From Candidatus Thiodiazotropha endoloripes (lineage in GTDB: Bacteria; Pseudomonadota; Gammaproteobacteria; Chromatiales; Chromatiaceae): DNA of 64,000 nt. The notes under the pieces are model-generated. The model made no database searches. It was not told where the DNA came from and saw only the letters and a list, made by a program, of their open reading frames with translations. The position numbers and the translations under genes were made by a program. Every line of letters begins with the position of its first letter. Within the stretch, counting starts at the first letter, position 1. The stretch lies in assembly GCF_001708965.1 (NCBI RefSeq), contig NZ_LVJW01000007.1:124001-188000 (forward strand). Reading direction: 5' to 3'. Positions 7,345 to 15,812 of the stretch are shown in pieces.

Positions 7345-9840
7345 TCAAACAAACGAAGGTTCTGCATCTATCCAGGTTTTTTTTTCTAAGTAAGCCTCCA
7401 TCTCACTGACCGGGATGGGCTTGGAATAGAAGAATCCCTGGAAAACCTCACAACCGTTTTCTACCAAGAACTCTATCTGGTCTATGGTCTCGACGCCCTC
7501 GGCAAGTATTTCCAGGTCAAGACTTTTAGCTAAGGCAATCACCGCTTTAGAAATCGCTTTATCCTCCGTGTCATTAGGCAAGTCTTTGATAAATGAGCGG
7601 TCGATTTTGAGTTTGGTGATTGGAAGTCTCTTTAGATACGAGAGGGACGAGTAGCCTGTACCGAAGTCGTCCAGTGCCAACTTGATGCCGATGCTATCGA
7701 TTTTACTTAGAACTTTTATGGCCTCTTCCGGATTTTCCATTACATGACCTTCGGTGATTTCCATTTCCAACCATTCGGGACTACAATCGGCTCCCTCTAA
7801 ACTCGCCAGGAGAAACTCCACCAGATCTTTTCTTTGGAGTTGTCGCATGCTCAGATTGAGCGACAGCGTGCCAGGCTGCAGACCTTTACGATACCATTCT
7901 GAGAATTGCGCTACGGCCTTTTTCATGACCAGTCGGTCGATTTCCACGATCAATCCAGTCGATTCAGCAATCGGGATGAACTGAGATGGGAAAATCAGGC
8001 CCAGGGAGGGGTCTTGCCAGCGCACCAACGCCTCCATGCCTACAAGTCTGTTGCTCACGCCGTTAAACTGGGGTTGATAAAAGACCACGAATTCATCGTT
8101 CTCTATTGCCATGCGCAATCTGGTCTCCATTTGTACTCTCTCGAAGGCCTGCGCAGTCATCTCGGCACTGTAATATTGAAAATTATTCCGCCCTTCGCTT
8201 TTTGCCTTATACATGGCGGCATCGGCATTCTTCAGTAGGTCCTTGGATGTCTTTCCATTGTCGGGATAGATACTGATACCGATACTGATGGTGATGTAGA
8301 GTTCATGGTTATCCACGATTATTGGATTTGACAGCTTGTGTTGAATCTTTTCAGCTAGCCTGGAAGCGTCCTGATCTTGTTTAAGGTCTTCAATTAGAAT
8401 AGTAAATTCATCTCCACCGAGCCTTGCGATTGCATCCTTAGCACGAACTGTCTGTTTAAGGCGAAGCGTAACTGTTTTCAGGACTTCATCGCCTGTCCTA
8501 TGCCCTAATGAGTCATTGATTTCCTTGAAATGGTCGAGGTCGATAAACAACAGAGCAAGCTTGGAGTTGTCACGAACCGCCTTATCAATACCCTGCTCAA
8601 GCTGGTAGGTAAATAAGGTACGGTTAGCGAGGTCTGTCAAGGCATCATGGCTTGCCTGAAATTGTAGAGTATCTCTTTGATGCCGCAGTTCTTTTTGCTG
8701 CATTATGAGTTTGGTGATATCCGTGTTGAATCCAACAAAGCGTACGGCAGTTCCTGTCTCATCAAACAGCGCTTTTCCGCGTCCTGTAATCCAACGCCAA
8801 TCACCACTTTTTGTTCGCATACGAAATGTGTTTTCGTATCTTCCTTCTCCTTTAGTGCCAAGGTACTCTTTAACCCGGCGATGAGCCTGTTCGGTATCTT
8901 CAGGATGCAGTAACTCTGACCAGCACTCAATTGAATTGGGCAGTTCGCCGACCTGATATCCAAGCATGGTCTCGAAACGGGGTGAATGGTATACCTCATT
9001 GGTCTTGAGGTTCCAGTCCCATAGGCCATCATTGGCACCATCAATTGCCAATTTGAACCGCTCTTTCTCTTCTTCCAGTTCAGTTTGCTTGGTTATAAGT
9101 TCCGATCTCGAATTTCTGATCGTATCGATCATTCTATTCATTGTCTTCGACAATGTTGTGATCTCCTGAGGGCCTGCACAGGGAACGTTTTCATGCGGTA
9201 TACCCTCTTTGTCTGCATGACTGATGACCTCTGCAATCTCAGCTATCGGCTTTAGCAAGCGGAGTCGAATGGATACAAATAACGAAATGATCAGCAGAAG
9301 GGAAATTGAGATTGTATTGACTAGATTGCCGACTACGATTTCACGCAGTTCCATCCTTAATTCATGATCGGAAATGTAGATGGTTATCGCTCCCAGCTCT
9401 TCGCCTCCCGGGCTGACAATGGATTGCCGAAATGAGTAATAAGCTTGTTCAAGCTTTCTGTTCTGTTGTGTGCTGTTCGGATTGAAGTCAGTAGGCCGCC
9501 ACTGGTCATCTCGTATTTTACCGCTTACATAGGCTTTCACCCCCATGATGGTGCCCATATTGTAATCTTCAACGACTATCGCGAAGCTGTTACGCCGTTC
9601 AAGCTCATTTGTGACGAGCTTCTGGTACTCGTTTACAGCATAGGATGAGAGATAGGTGGCGATATTCTTATTCAGGGAGATGATACTGCGCTCAACACTC
9701 TCTCTCATTTCGTTCTCAATTCGATGCTTGGTCGAGAGATAAGAGTAAGTTGATTGCAAAACCGATATGATAGCTACGGCTGAAATAATAATGATGCCAA
9801 GCGTTACATAAATTGGATGCTTGTTGATCAGCGCTTTCAT
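7345..9840 (-). CDS. Membrane PAS-GGDEF-EAL c-di-GMP protein with periplasmic sensor region
   Basis: 831 residues. One membrane helix near 10-32, a periplasmic region to about 175, and a second helix near 176-198 are followed by a HAMP-like linker and a coiled coil. A PAS/PAC domain (about 262-385), GGDEF (about 395-560) and EAL (about 570-820) complete it. GGDEF is intact (RLGGDEFTIL) and so is EAL (GMEALVRWQDP, LDDFGTGYSSLSYL), so both cyclase and phosphodiesterase activity are possible. It lies 10 bases after a gene for a periplasmic binding protein, which suggests that protein feeds its signal to the periplasmic domain. The region looks more AT-rich than its neighbours by eye (not computed). 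Confidence 0.9.
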   Translation of the reverse strand: MKALINKHPIYVTLGIIIISAVAIISVLQSTYSYLSTKHRIENEMRESVERSIISLNKNIATYLSSYAVNEYQKLVTNELERRNSFAIVVEDYNMGTIMGVKAYVSGKIRDDQWRPTDFNPNSTQQNRKLEQAYYSFRQSIVSPGGEELGAITIYISDHELRMELREIVVGNLVNTISISLLLIISLFVSIRLRLLKPIAEIAEVISHADKEGIPHENVPCAGPQEITTLSKTMNRMIDTIRNSRSELITKQTELEEEKERFKLAIDGANDGLWDWNLKTNEVYHSPRFETMLGYQVGELPNSIECWSELLHPEDTEQAHRRVKEYLGTKGEGRYENTFRMRTKSGDWRWITGRGKALFDETGTAVRFVGFNTDITKLIMQQKELRHQRDTLQFQASHDALTDLANRTLFTYQLEQGIDKAVRDNSKLALLFIDLDHFKEINDSLGHRTGDEVLKTVTLRLKQTVRAKDAIARLGGDEFTILIEDLKQDQDASRLAEKIQHKLSNPIIVDNHELYITISIGISIYPDNGKTSKDLLKNADAAMYKAKSEGRNNFQYYSAEMTAQAFERVQMETRLRMAIENDEFVVFYQPQFNGVSNRLVGMEALVRWQDPSLGLIFPSQFIPIAESTGLIVEIDRLVMKKAVAQFSEWYRKGLQPGTLSLNLSMRQLQRKDLVEFLLASLEGADCSPEWLEMEITEGHVMENPEEAIKVLSKIDSIGIKLALDDFGTGYSSLSYLKRLPITKLKIDRSFIKDLPNDTEDKAISKAVIALAKSLDLEILAEGVETIDQIEFLVENGCEVFQGFFYSKPIPVSEMEAYLEKKTWIDAEPSFV

Positions 9841-9850
9841 TTAATCCATG

Positions 9851-10873
9851 CTAATGACTTTCTATTCCCAGTACATTCCGCCGAATAGTCGGCAGTTTTT
9901 CGCTTATGTTTTCCTTTGATATTGCTAGAACAGGAAGCTGCTTCTCCTTTTCGACCATCTCGCCATTGAGGTGTCTGTGCATTGTAGTGACCGCTTCTTC
10001 TCCCATCAGATAGGGCTGTTGCATGGCGGCACCAATGAGAATCCCTTGGGGAATCAGATCCAGGAAAACAGGTTCTGCATCAAATGTGGTCAGCAGAATT
10101 TCTTCTGTCTTTCCCGTATCGGCAATCGCATCGAGTGCACCCTTGTACCGGTCAGATCCCTGTAGCCAGATCGCTCGCAAGTCTGGGTATTTCTCGATCA
10201 TCTGTTTGCTGTAATCGTAGGTCTCCCGGTAGGAGAAGGTGACCTGCTGTTTAATGTCAGCGCCTTTGATGCCCGCCTCACTCAGGGCTTGCATGAATCC
10301 CGCAGTCCTGGCCCGACCGTTTTCCCTCATTTGTGGGATAGCGATTATCCCAACGCGGCCACTCTGCCATCCTGCACCGGCTAACTTCCTGGTCAATATC
10401 TGCCCGATTTGGTACGCTCCATCATGATTGTTGGATGAAATATATGAGACGTATTCGCCTCCATCCGTACCGATATCTGAAATTACAACTGGAATACCTG
10501 CCTGCTTGGAAAATTTCAAAATGGTTTCACAGGCCGATGAATTAGTGGGTGATACAATGATCCCAGATACATTATCTTTCAACACCCTGACTGTGAATTC
10601 CAGTTCCCGTTTGGCATTGTTCTCTGCACTATAAACCTCTACGGCATAGCCTAAAGAAGTGGCGCGACTCTTTATTCCACGCCACATGATGTCCCAGAAG
10701 GGAATTCTGAGATCTGAAACGAGGTAGACAAGTTTTTTGTTGCTCATCTGGACTGTGCTGTTTGCATCTGCTGCTTCAATGTTGTCTGTGCAGCAAAGGC
10801 AGCCCAGGAAGACCAGACTGAGGAGGGAAAACAGTCTGGAGAGGTGTTGGTAGCGTATCGTATGGCTATTCAT
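9851..10873 (-). CDS. Periplasmic sugar-binding-type (RbsB/LuxP-like) protein, probable sensor partner
   Basis: 340 residues with an N-terminal export signal: a hydrophobic run LFSLLSLVFLGC ending in Cys, possibly a weak lipobox. Then comes a two-lobe type I periplasmic-binding fold (KLVYLVSDLRIPFWDIMWRG; GIIVSPTNSSA; IPVVISDIGTDGGEYVSYIS; IAIPQMRENGRARTAGF). No ABC permease or ATPase is nearby. The next gene, 10 bases on, is a membrane GGDEF/EAL protein, so this is more likely a ligand-sensing subunit, as TorT, LuxP or NspS are for their membrane partners. The ligand is unknown. No good Shine-Dalgarno precedes the ATG at 10873. Confidence 0.85.
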   Translation of the reverse strand: MNSHTIRYQHLSRLFSLLSLVFLGCLCCTDNIEAADANSTVQMSNKKLVYLVSDLRIPFWDIMWRGIKSRATSLGYAVEVYSAENNAKRELEFTVRVLKDNVSGIIVSPTNSSACETILKFSKQAGIPVVISDIGTDGGEYVSYISSNNHDGAYQIGQILTRKLAGAGWQSGRVGIIAIPQMRENGRARTAGFMQALSEAGIKGADIKQQVTFSYRETYDYSKQMIEKYPDLRAIWLQGSDRYKGALDAIADTGKTEEILLTTFDAEPVFLDLIPQGILIGAAMQQPYLMGEEAVTTMHRHLNGEMVEKEKQLPVLAISKENISEKLPTIRRNVLGIESH

Positions 10874-10884
10874 ATTTATACAGT

Positions 10885-10917
10885 AGCACCAGTATTAACT
10901 CATTGTTAACAGGTGCT
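10885..10917. promoter_or_regulatory. Inverted repeat in the 5' region of the binding-protein gene
   Basis: Arms AGCACC and GGTGCT enclose a second pair ATTAAC/GTTAAC with a short centre. It lies 12 bases upstream of the start codon at 10873, so it could be an operator or a 5' UTR hairpin. Nothing identifies a regulator. Confidence 0.35.
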
Positions 10918-11150
10918 GATTTGAACTTTGTCAGAACACGCACGATTCCGATCTGAATCACTCCGGACCACACACAGCATTTGGTGTGAGGTATAGCTCC
11001 CTAAACCTGTTGTATATAGCGGACTTACGGTACGATAGTTTAGTACCCATGCCGTTGCTCTCTCAGTCAATATCAACACTCAGAAACCAAAGGCGTCTAT
11101 TTCGGCTTATTAATGTGTCGGTCTAAAAATAACCGGGTGGAAGTAGACAA

Positions 11151-12050
11151 CTATCGCCAGTGAACCGTTAGCTGTAATCCGAGATAGTCGTTGACCAGGG
11201 GGTCGATACGTTGTCGGTAGGGGCTGTTCCAGTCAGTATCGTCGTAGATGCCGAAGCTGGGGCTGCGGTAGAAGGAGCGTAGCTCAAGTTCACTGTCGGT
11301 CTCGATCCAGCCATCCACGATGGTGTTGAGGGTGCCCAGAGGATCGGTAAGGACGAGCACGGTCTTGTCCCAGAAACTATAGCTCGACTGACTTTTGATC
11401 TCTCGGCGGGTGTCTTCGAAATACCAGCCGAGTAGCGAGCCGAGGCCGGGTGTGAAGATCATGTCCTGAATCGAGACAGGTTCGAACAGGGCTTCCAGGC
11501 CGAACTCATAGATCGAGGAGAGGGTGAATGAGTACCAGAATGCGCCGGTCTCACTCAGGCCCCGCTCTCTACCCCTTGTGTAGTAGGTCATGCCCCAGTA
11601 AGGGTGAAGAATGTAGTTGATGTACCACTCGTCGGGATCCCAGCGGGGATGGGTGACATTATCCCACCACTTATTGACCGTGTACTCCTCTTTCTGCTCG
11701 TCGGTCCAGGCGGAGATCTCTTCCGGAAGCACATACAGCAGACCGACAATAAAGAACTGGTAACCGAAAAAGTATCCCGCATCCTTGCGCAGTCCAGGAT
11801 AGTCTGCCGGGCTGGTGTCTCCAAGCTCTCTGCCGAAACCGTAGGGACGTTCAACTGCCGGTTCGCTGCTATCGAGGACAACACTGCCGGTCAGCGTGGA
11901 TAGGCGAGTGGAATTGAACAGCGTACTGCGTTGCAGTTCAGTCTCATAGAACGAAACCGGGCTCTCTGAAAGCCATTCTGAACTGTTTGCCACACCCCAG
12001 GAGAGCAGGCTAATGATCAGGATAATCAGTCGACTCATGGCACCATTCAT
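11151..12050 (-). CDS. DUF3943-like exported protein, unknown function
   Basis: About 299 residues from MNGAMSRLIILIISLL, an N-terminal signal sequence followed by an aromatic-rich, probably envelope-associated protein. Blocks YINYILHPYWGMTYY, SSIYEFGLEALFEPVSIQD and PGLGSLLGWYFED fit the DUF3943 type as I remember it. The start could also be the ATG at 12038 (MSRLIIL); neither has a strong ribosome site, and a longer frame to 12101 would bury the signal peptide. No functional partner is evident nearby. Confidence 0.75.
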   Translation of the reverse strand: MNGAMSRLIILIISLLSWGVANSSEWLSESPVSFYETELQRSTLFNSTRLSTLTGSVVLDSSEPAVERPYGFGRELGDTSPADYPGLRKDAGYFFGYQFFIVGLLYVLPEEISAWTDEQKEEYTVNKWWDNVTHPRWDPDEWYINYILHPYWGMTYYTRGRERGLSETGAFWYSFTLSSIYEFGLEALFEPVSIQDMIFTPGLGSLLGWYFEDTRREIKSQSSYSFWDKTVLVLTDPLGTLNTIVDGWIETDSELELRSFYRSPSFGIYDDTDWNSPYRQRIDPLVNDYLGLQLTVHWR

Positions 12051-12398
12051 GTCCGCTTGTCTGATTGCACTCTGCATAGATGCCAGAAATCCTTGTAACA
12101 CCCGGAAAATCTAATACAACCTGGATCCACACCAATCACCCGGCTCAACCGTGGATGTCATTGGCTGTTTTTGGCGACCAGTCCATGCAGTCCAGCCAGT
12201 CTGTCTCAAAAAATGACTATCCGCACCTACGAGCAACTATTCATCGGCGGCCACTCCGATTTCTAAACCACCAGCCCTGAAATCCGGATTTGAGAGGGTG
12301 ATGGAAAGGATCCCAGAGAGCGGCGCCTGGATCGTCAAAGCGCGCGATTATAGCGGATTGGTGGGCGGTCGCCCACTGCTATTGCAGGGTTTTGAGGG
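12051..12398. other. Intergenic region
   Basis: No gene is seen. Near the left gene's upstream side is ordinary sequence. At about 12362-12377 a GTGGGCG/CGCCCAC hairpin with a 2-base centre lies just past the stop of the TPR lipoprotein gene (minus strand) and may end or protect its mRNA, though no T-run follows. Confidence 0.45.
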
Positions 12399-13328
12399 TC
12401 AGTTGGTTTTGCGCAGGTTTTCCAGGTTGTTCAATACCCGTTGGGCGCGTTGAATCTTCTCCCGTGCCCGCAGATCCTGGGGATCGAGGGCGAGTGCTGC
12501 CCGCCAGGTCGCCTTGGCGCTTTCGATTTCACCATCCCGGTAGAGCCGGTCCCCGGCGCTCAGCAGATTGTCGATATATCGCTGCAGCTGCCGGTTGACC
12601 TTCGCCAGCATCTCACTGGCCCGGCTGTTTTTCGGCACATCCTTGAGAATTTTCTGCAGCGCGTGTTTGGCATCCCGCAGCTGGCCGCTCTCCAAGAGTC
12701 GGTTGGCTTCCGCCAAACGCTTGTCCAGTTTCTCTTTCCAGCGTTTCTGGCGGGCGGATTTCTCTTTTTTCTCCAGCGCCTGCTTGTTTTTGCTCTGCTC
12801 TTTAAGCAGGTGGTCCATCAGGTTTTGATCAGATTCGTCCAGCTTCAGTGAGAGGGCGATACTGAGACAATCCTTGGCCAGCGCATTGTTCCGCTTGTAG
12901 TGTCGCCAGCCGCAGTCTGACAAGGCAAGACGCATGCTTTGCAGCTGTGCCTGGGTCTGTTCCAGTAGCTGCAGGTATTGGGGGTTGTCGCTGGATTTGG
13001 TCAGTTTCACCAGGATTGGCAGCTGGTTTTTGAGTGCCGAGGTGTTACTGATCAGCAGCTGGTCATTCAGCTCCTCCTCGACGATTTTCTGCTGTCCCCG
13101 CAGACTCTTCAGTTCCTGGATATAGGTTTGATTATTGTTTTTACCCACACTGGCCTGATTGAGTAGATGGATGGCTTCGCTGTAGCGCCCTTTGGCGACC
13201 AGCTGTCGGCTGTATTCGAGGGAATCGTCTTTGACAGGCGCGGGGGTCTCTCTGGTTTGCAGCAATTGACATCCGCTCAGCAGTAACTGACAGATACAGA
13301 CTGTTATAAGGGTCAGAGAAGACTTCAT
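12399..13328 (-). CDS. TPR-containing lipoprotein coupled to adenylate cyclase
   Basis: 309 residues. The signal ends LLLSGC (lipobox), so Cys is the lipidated residue. The rest is helical with TPR-like repeats (YSRQLVAKGRYSEAIHLL, AEANRLLESGQLRDAKHAL, AGDRLYRDGEIESAKATW). A Lys-rich coiled segment lies near residues 180-215. The ATG at 13326-13328 overlaps the stop of the upstream cyclase gene (ATGA), which indicates translational coupling and suggests the two proteins work together at the membrane. The function is not known. Confidence 0.85.
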   Translation of the reverse strand: MKSSLTLITVCICQLLLSGCQLLQTRETPAPVKDDSLEYSRQLVAKGRYSEAIHLLNQASVGKNNNQTYIQELKSLRGQQKIVEEELNDQLLISNTSALKNQLPILVKLTKSSDNPQYLQLLEQTQAQLQSMRLALSDCGWRHYKRNNALAKDCLSIALSLKLDESDQNLMDHLLKEQSKNKQALEKKEKSARQKRWKEKLDKRLAEANRLLESGQLRDAKHALQKILKDVPKNSRASEMLAKVNRQLQRYIDNLLSAGDRLYRDGEIESAKATWRAALALDPQDLRAREKIQRAQRVLNNLENLRKTN

Positions 13329-14770
13329 CCAGGGTGTTTGTTCAGAATATAGGCCATGGTGCGCATCAACCATTGACCAAATTCTCGCGACGGTGTTCCC
13401 GCGATGGAGGGAGAAACCCGATTTTTTTTGCCTCTGATTTTCAATTCCGGCTGTCGGTGCAGCTCTACCATCTCCTTGACTCCAGGAAACTCCGCAGTGG
13501 TCTCACTCATCATAATGCCATCAGCCGGTGCGGCACCACAGAGTCGGGAGGCCAGATTGACACTGTCTCCGACCACGGTGTACTCCAACCGGTCGGGGAT
13601 GCCGATATTGCCGGCCAGCATGACGCCACTGTTGATTCCGATACGAAGCATGATCGGCTCTTTACCCTCTTGCCGGCGCTGTTTGTTGATGTGGCGGACC
13701 AGGGCCTGGATCAGCCAGGCGCAACGAACCGCCTGTTGACCGTGCTCGTTGTCCGCTTCGGGGACGCCAAATAGGATCATAGCACTGTCACCGATGAATT
13801 TATCGACCACACCCCGGCATCGATGAGCCGCATCGGCAATCGCACCAAGATAGAGGTTGAGCAGTGAGGCAACCTCATCCGCCGGCAGATCTTCCGACAG
13901 CTGGGTGAAGCCTACGATGTCACAGAACAATACACTGCCTTCCATCTCCTGATTGGCGAGTCGGGGCTGGGAGAGATTGGAGAGGATCTTGTCCGCGACC
14001 ACCGGTGAGACATAGCGGGAGAGGGCATCCTCCACCTGACGCTTTTCCAGCATCCCGGCCGACATGCGCTCAAAGTGGGCGTAGACCTGTCCGATCTCAT
14101 CCTTTCGGTCTTCATCCCCCTGAGAGATCAGCATCCCCGCTTCCGGTTGATGGCCGGCCTGGGCCAGCAGAGTAATCGGCCGGCTAAGTCGTTTGCTCAG
14201 CACGTAGGAGAGAATTGCGGCGATCAGGATCAGGCCGATGGTGGCGAAACTGATAATACGAATGGTCCGTTTCTGGTTGCGGTCGAGAAAGGCCCGATCC
14301 AGGGTGATCACGGCGTGACCGGCGATAACATCCCGGAAATGGATCGGGCTGAAGAAGGTAATCGCCGGATACCGTCTGTTATCCTCATCCCGCCAGGACC
14401 AGATCATCGGGGTGAGCTCATCCGTGGTTGGCAGCTGATGGGGTACATTGCCCGAGATCACCCAGGGCTTTTCTGATGGTACGATGGCCGCACCCACCAC
14501 ATTGTTGTTCTGCGTCTGACGACTGACCAGACCCTGCAGGTTGAACTGGTCATCCGCCAGCAGGGGTTCACTGGCCGAGTGGGCCAGCTGTTCAACCAGT
14601 ACCTCTCCAAATCCCCGGACTTCGCGCATATGAAAGCTGGTCTGCTGGGTGATCAGAAACCAGCCGAGAATGCCCATGACCATGGTGATCAGGGTACCGA
14701 TATAGATCGTCCACTTGATGGAGATCGGAACAGGTGCTTTACGAAATAGTTGAACCAGCCAGTTTAACAA
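13325..14770 (-). CDS. Membrane class III adenylate/guanylate cyclase with HAMP domain
   Basis: 481 residues. A membrane helix near 18-41, an extracytoplasmic sensor region to about 170, a second helix near 172-192 and a HAMP domain precede a class III cyclase domain at about 265-440. The metal-binding Asp residues are present in FCDIVGFT and FIGDSAMILFG, and the transition-state Asn and Arg in DSVNLASRL, so the enzyme should be active. It probably makes cAMP, but substrate choice is not certain from sequence. Its stop overlaps the start of a TPR lipoprotein gene. The C-terminal 40 residues beyond the cyclase domain are not assigned. Confidence 0.88.
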   Translation of the reverse strand: MLNWLVQLFRKAPVPISIKWTIYIGTLITMVMGILGWFLITQQTSFHMREVRGFGEVLVEQLAHSASEPLLADDQFNLQGLVSRQTQNNNVVGAAIVPSEKPWVISGNVPHQLPTTDELTPMIWSWRDEDNRRYPAITFFSPIHFRDVIAGHAVITLDRAFLDRNQKRTIRIISFATIGLILIAAILSYVLSKRLSRPITLLAQAGHQPEAGMLISQGDEDRKDEIGQVYAHFERMSAGMLEKRQVEDALSRYVSPVVADKILSNLSQPRLANQEMEGSVLFCDIVGFTQLSEDLPADEVASLLNLYLGAIADAAHRCRGVVDKFIGDSAMILFGVPEADNEHGQQAVRCAWLIQALVRHINKQRRQEGKEPIMLRIGINSGVMLAGNIGIPDRLEYTVVGDSVNLASRLCGAAPADGIMMSETTAEFPGVKEMVELHRQPELKIRGKKNRVSPSIAGTPSREFGQWLMRTMAYILNKHPG

Positions 14771-14933
14771 GACGATAATCCAATATAGTCAATGGAATGG
14801 GGGTGTTTATATTGGTTTTTATATCAGGATTTCAGGGCAATCCGGGAGCGAGATTATAACCCTATTTCCGCACGCTGTCGTAGACTCTGTCGATATTCTC
14901 TATATGGCCCGGTAGCGGCGCCGGAATATTCGG

Positions 14934-15743
14934 TCAGGCGACCCGTTTGATGTGTTGAATCAGTCTCGCCGAGATCTCCTCGATCGACATGGAGGTGGTC
15001 TCGAGATAGGGGATGTTATAGTGCTTGAACAGGCCCTCAGCCAGTTTGACCTCCATTTTACACTGTTCAAGAGAGGAGTAGCGCCGGTCAGGGCGTCTCT
15101 CCTGGCGGATACGTTGCAATTGATGTGGGTCGATGGTCAGACCGTACAGCTTATCCTTGTAGCCGTTGAGGATCTTCGGCAATAGATCACTGTGCAGATC
15201 GTCATCGGTGAGTGGGTAGTTGGCAGCCAGGACACTGTGTTGCAGGCCAAGAAAGAGGCAGGTAGGGGTTTTGCCACTACGGGAGACACCGATCAGAATC
15301 AGGTCAGCTGTCTCATAGTTCTTGGTAATTGCACCATCGTCATTGTTGAGGGCGAAATTGACCGCGTGGATACGCTGGTCATAGGCACGACCGTTCTTGG
15401 TGGTATGGAATTGCCCCAGGGCATGGGAGGAGGGAAGACCCAGCTCCTGTTCCAGGCGGGTCGTGAAAGTTTCGAAGAAATCCATGACCGGCACATCCAG
15501 GGTTTTGAAATAGTCCCGGATCGAGGGATCCACCAGGGTGGTGAAGACAATTGGTTTCTGTCCCGACTCCATGGTTGTCTGGTTGATCCGCTCAGCCACC
15601 CGGCGGGCCTTTTCCAGACCGTCTATGAAAGGCCAATGCACGGTCTCATATTCAAAGCTGTCGAACTGGCTCAGCAGGGAGCGCCCCATCGCTTCGACAG
15701 TGATACCGGTATGGTCAGCCAGAAAATAGACAGTACGTTTCAT
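14934..15743 (-). CDS. ppsR: PEP synthase regulatory protein (bifunctional kinase/pyrophosphorylase)
   Basis: 269 residues starting MKRTVYFLADHTGITVEAMG, with the P-loop-like block GVSRSGKTPTCLFL, typical of the DUF299 family. The enzyme inactivates PEP synthase by ADP-dependent phosphorylation of a Thr next to the catalytic His and reactivates it by phosphorolysis. It follows ppsA on the same strand 69 bases downstream, with a strong hairpin between, so it is probably made from the same transcript at a lower level. In E. coli the two genes are divergent. Confidence 0.94.
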   Translation of the reverse strand: MKRTVYFLADHTGITVEAMGRSLLSQFDSFEYETVHWPFIDGLEKARRVAERINQTTMESGQKPIVFTTLVDPSIRDYFKTLDVPVMDFFETFTTRLEQELGLPSSHALGQFHTTKNGRAYDQRIHAVNFALNNDDGAITKNYETADLILIGVSRSGKTPTCLFLGLQHSVLAANYPLTDDDLHSDLLPKILNGYKDKLYGLTIDPHQLQRIRQERRPDRRYSSLEQCKMEVKLAEGLFKHYNIPYLETTSMSIEEISARLIQHIKRVA

Positions 15744-15781
15744 TGGGATTTCAGTTGACTCTAACTTGTGTCCGAAGGGCG

Positions 15782-15806
15782 GCGGGGAGACCGGTAGTCT
15801 CCCCGC
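15782..15806. terminator. Intercistronic hairpin between ppsA and ppsR
   Basis: Perfect 10-base arms GCGGGGAGAC and GTCTCCCCGC with a 5-base loop. There is no T-run on the minus strand, so it is more likely a partial terminator or 3' stabiliser of ppsA mRNA than a full terminator. Confidence 0.6.
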
Positions 15807-15812
15807 GACACT

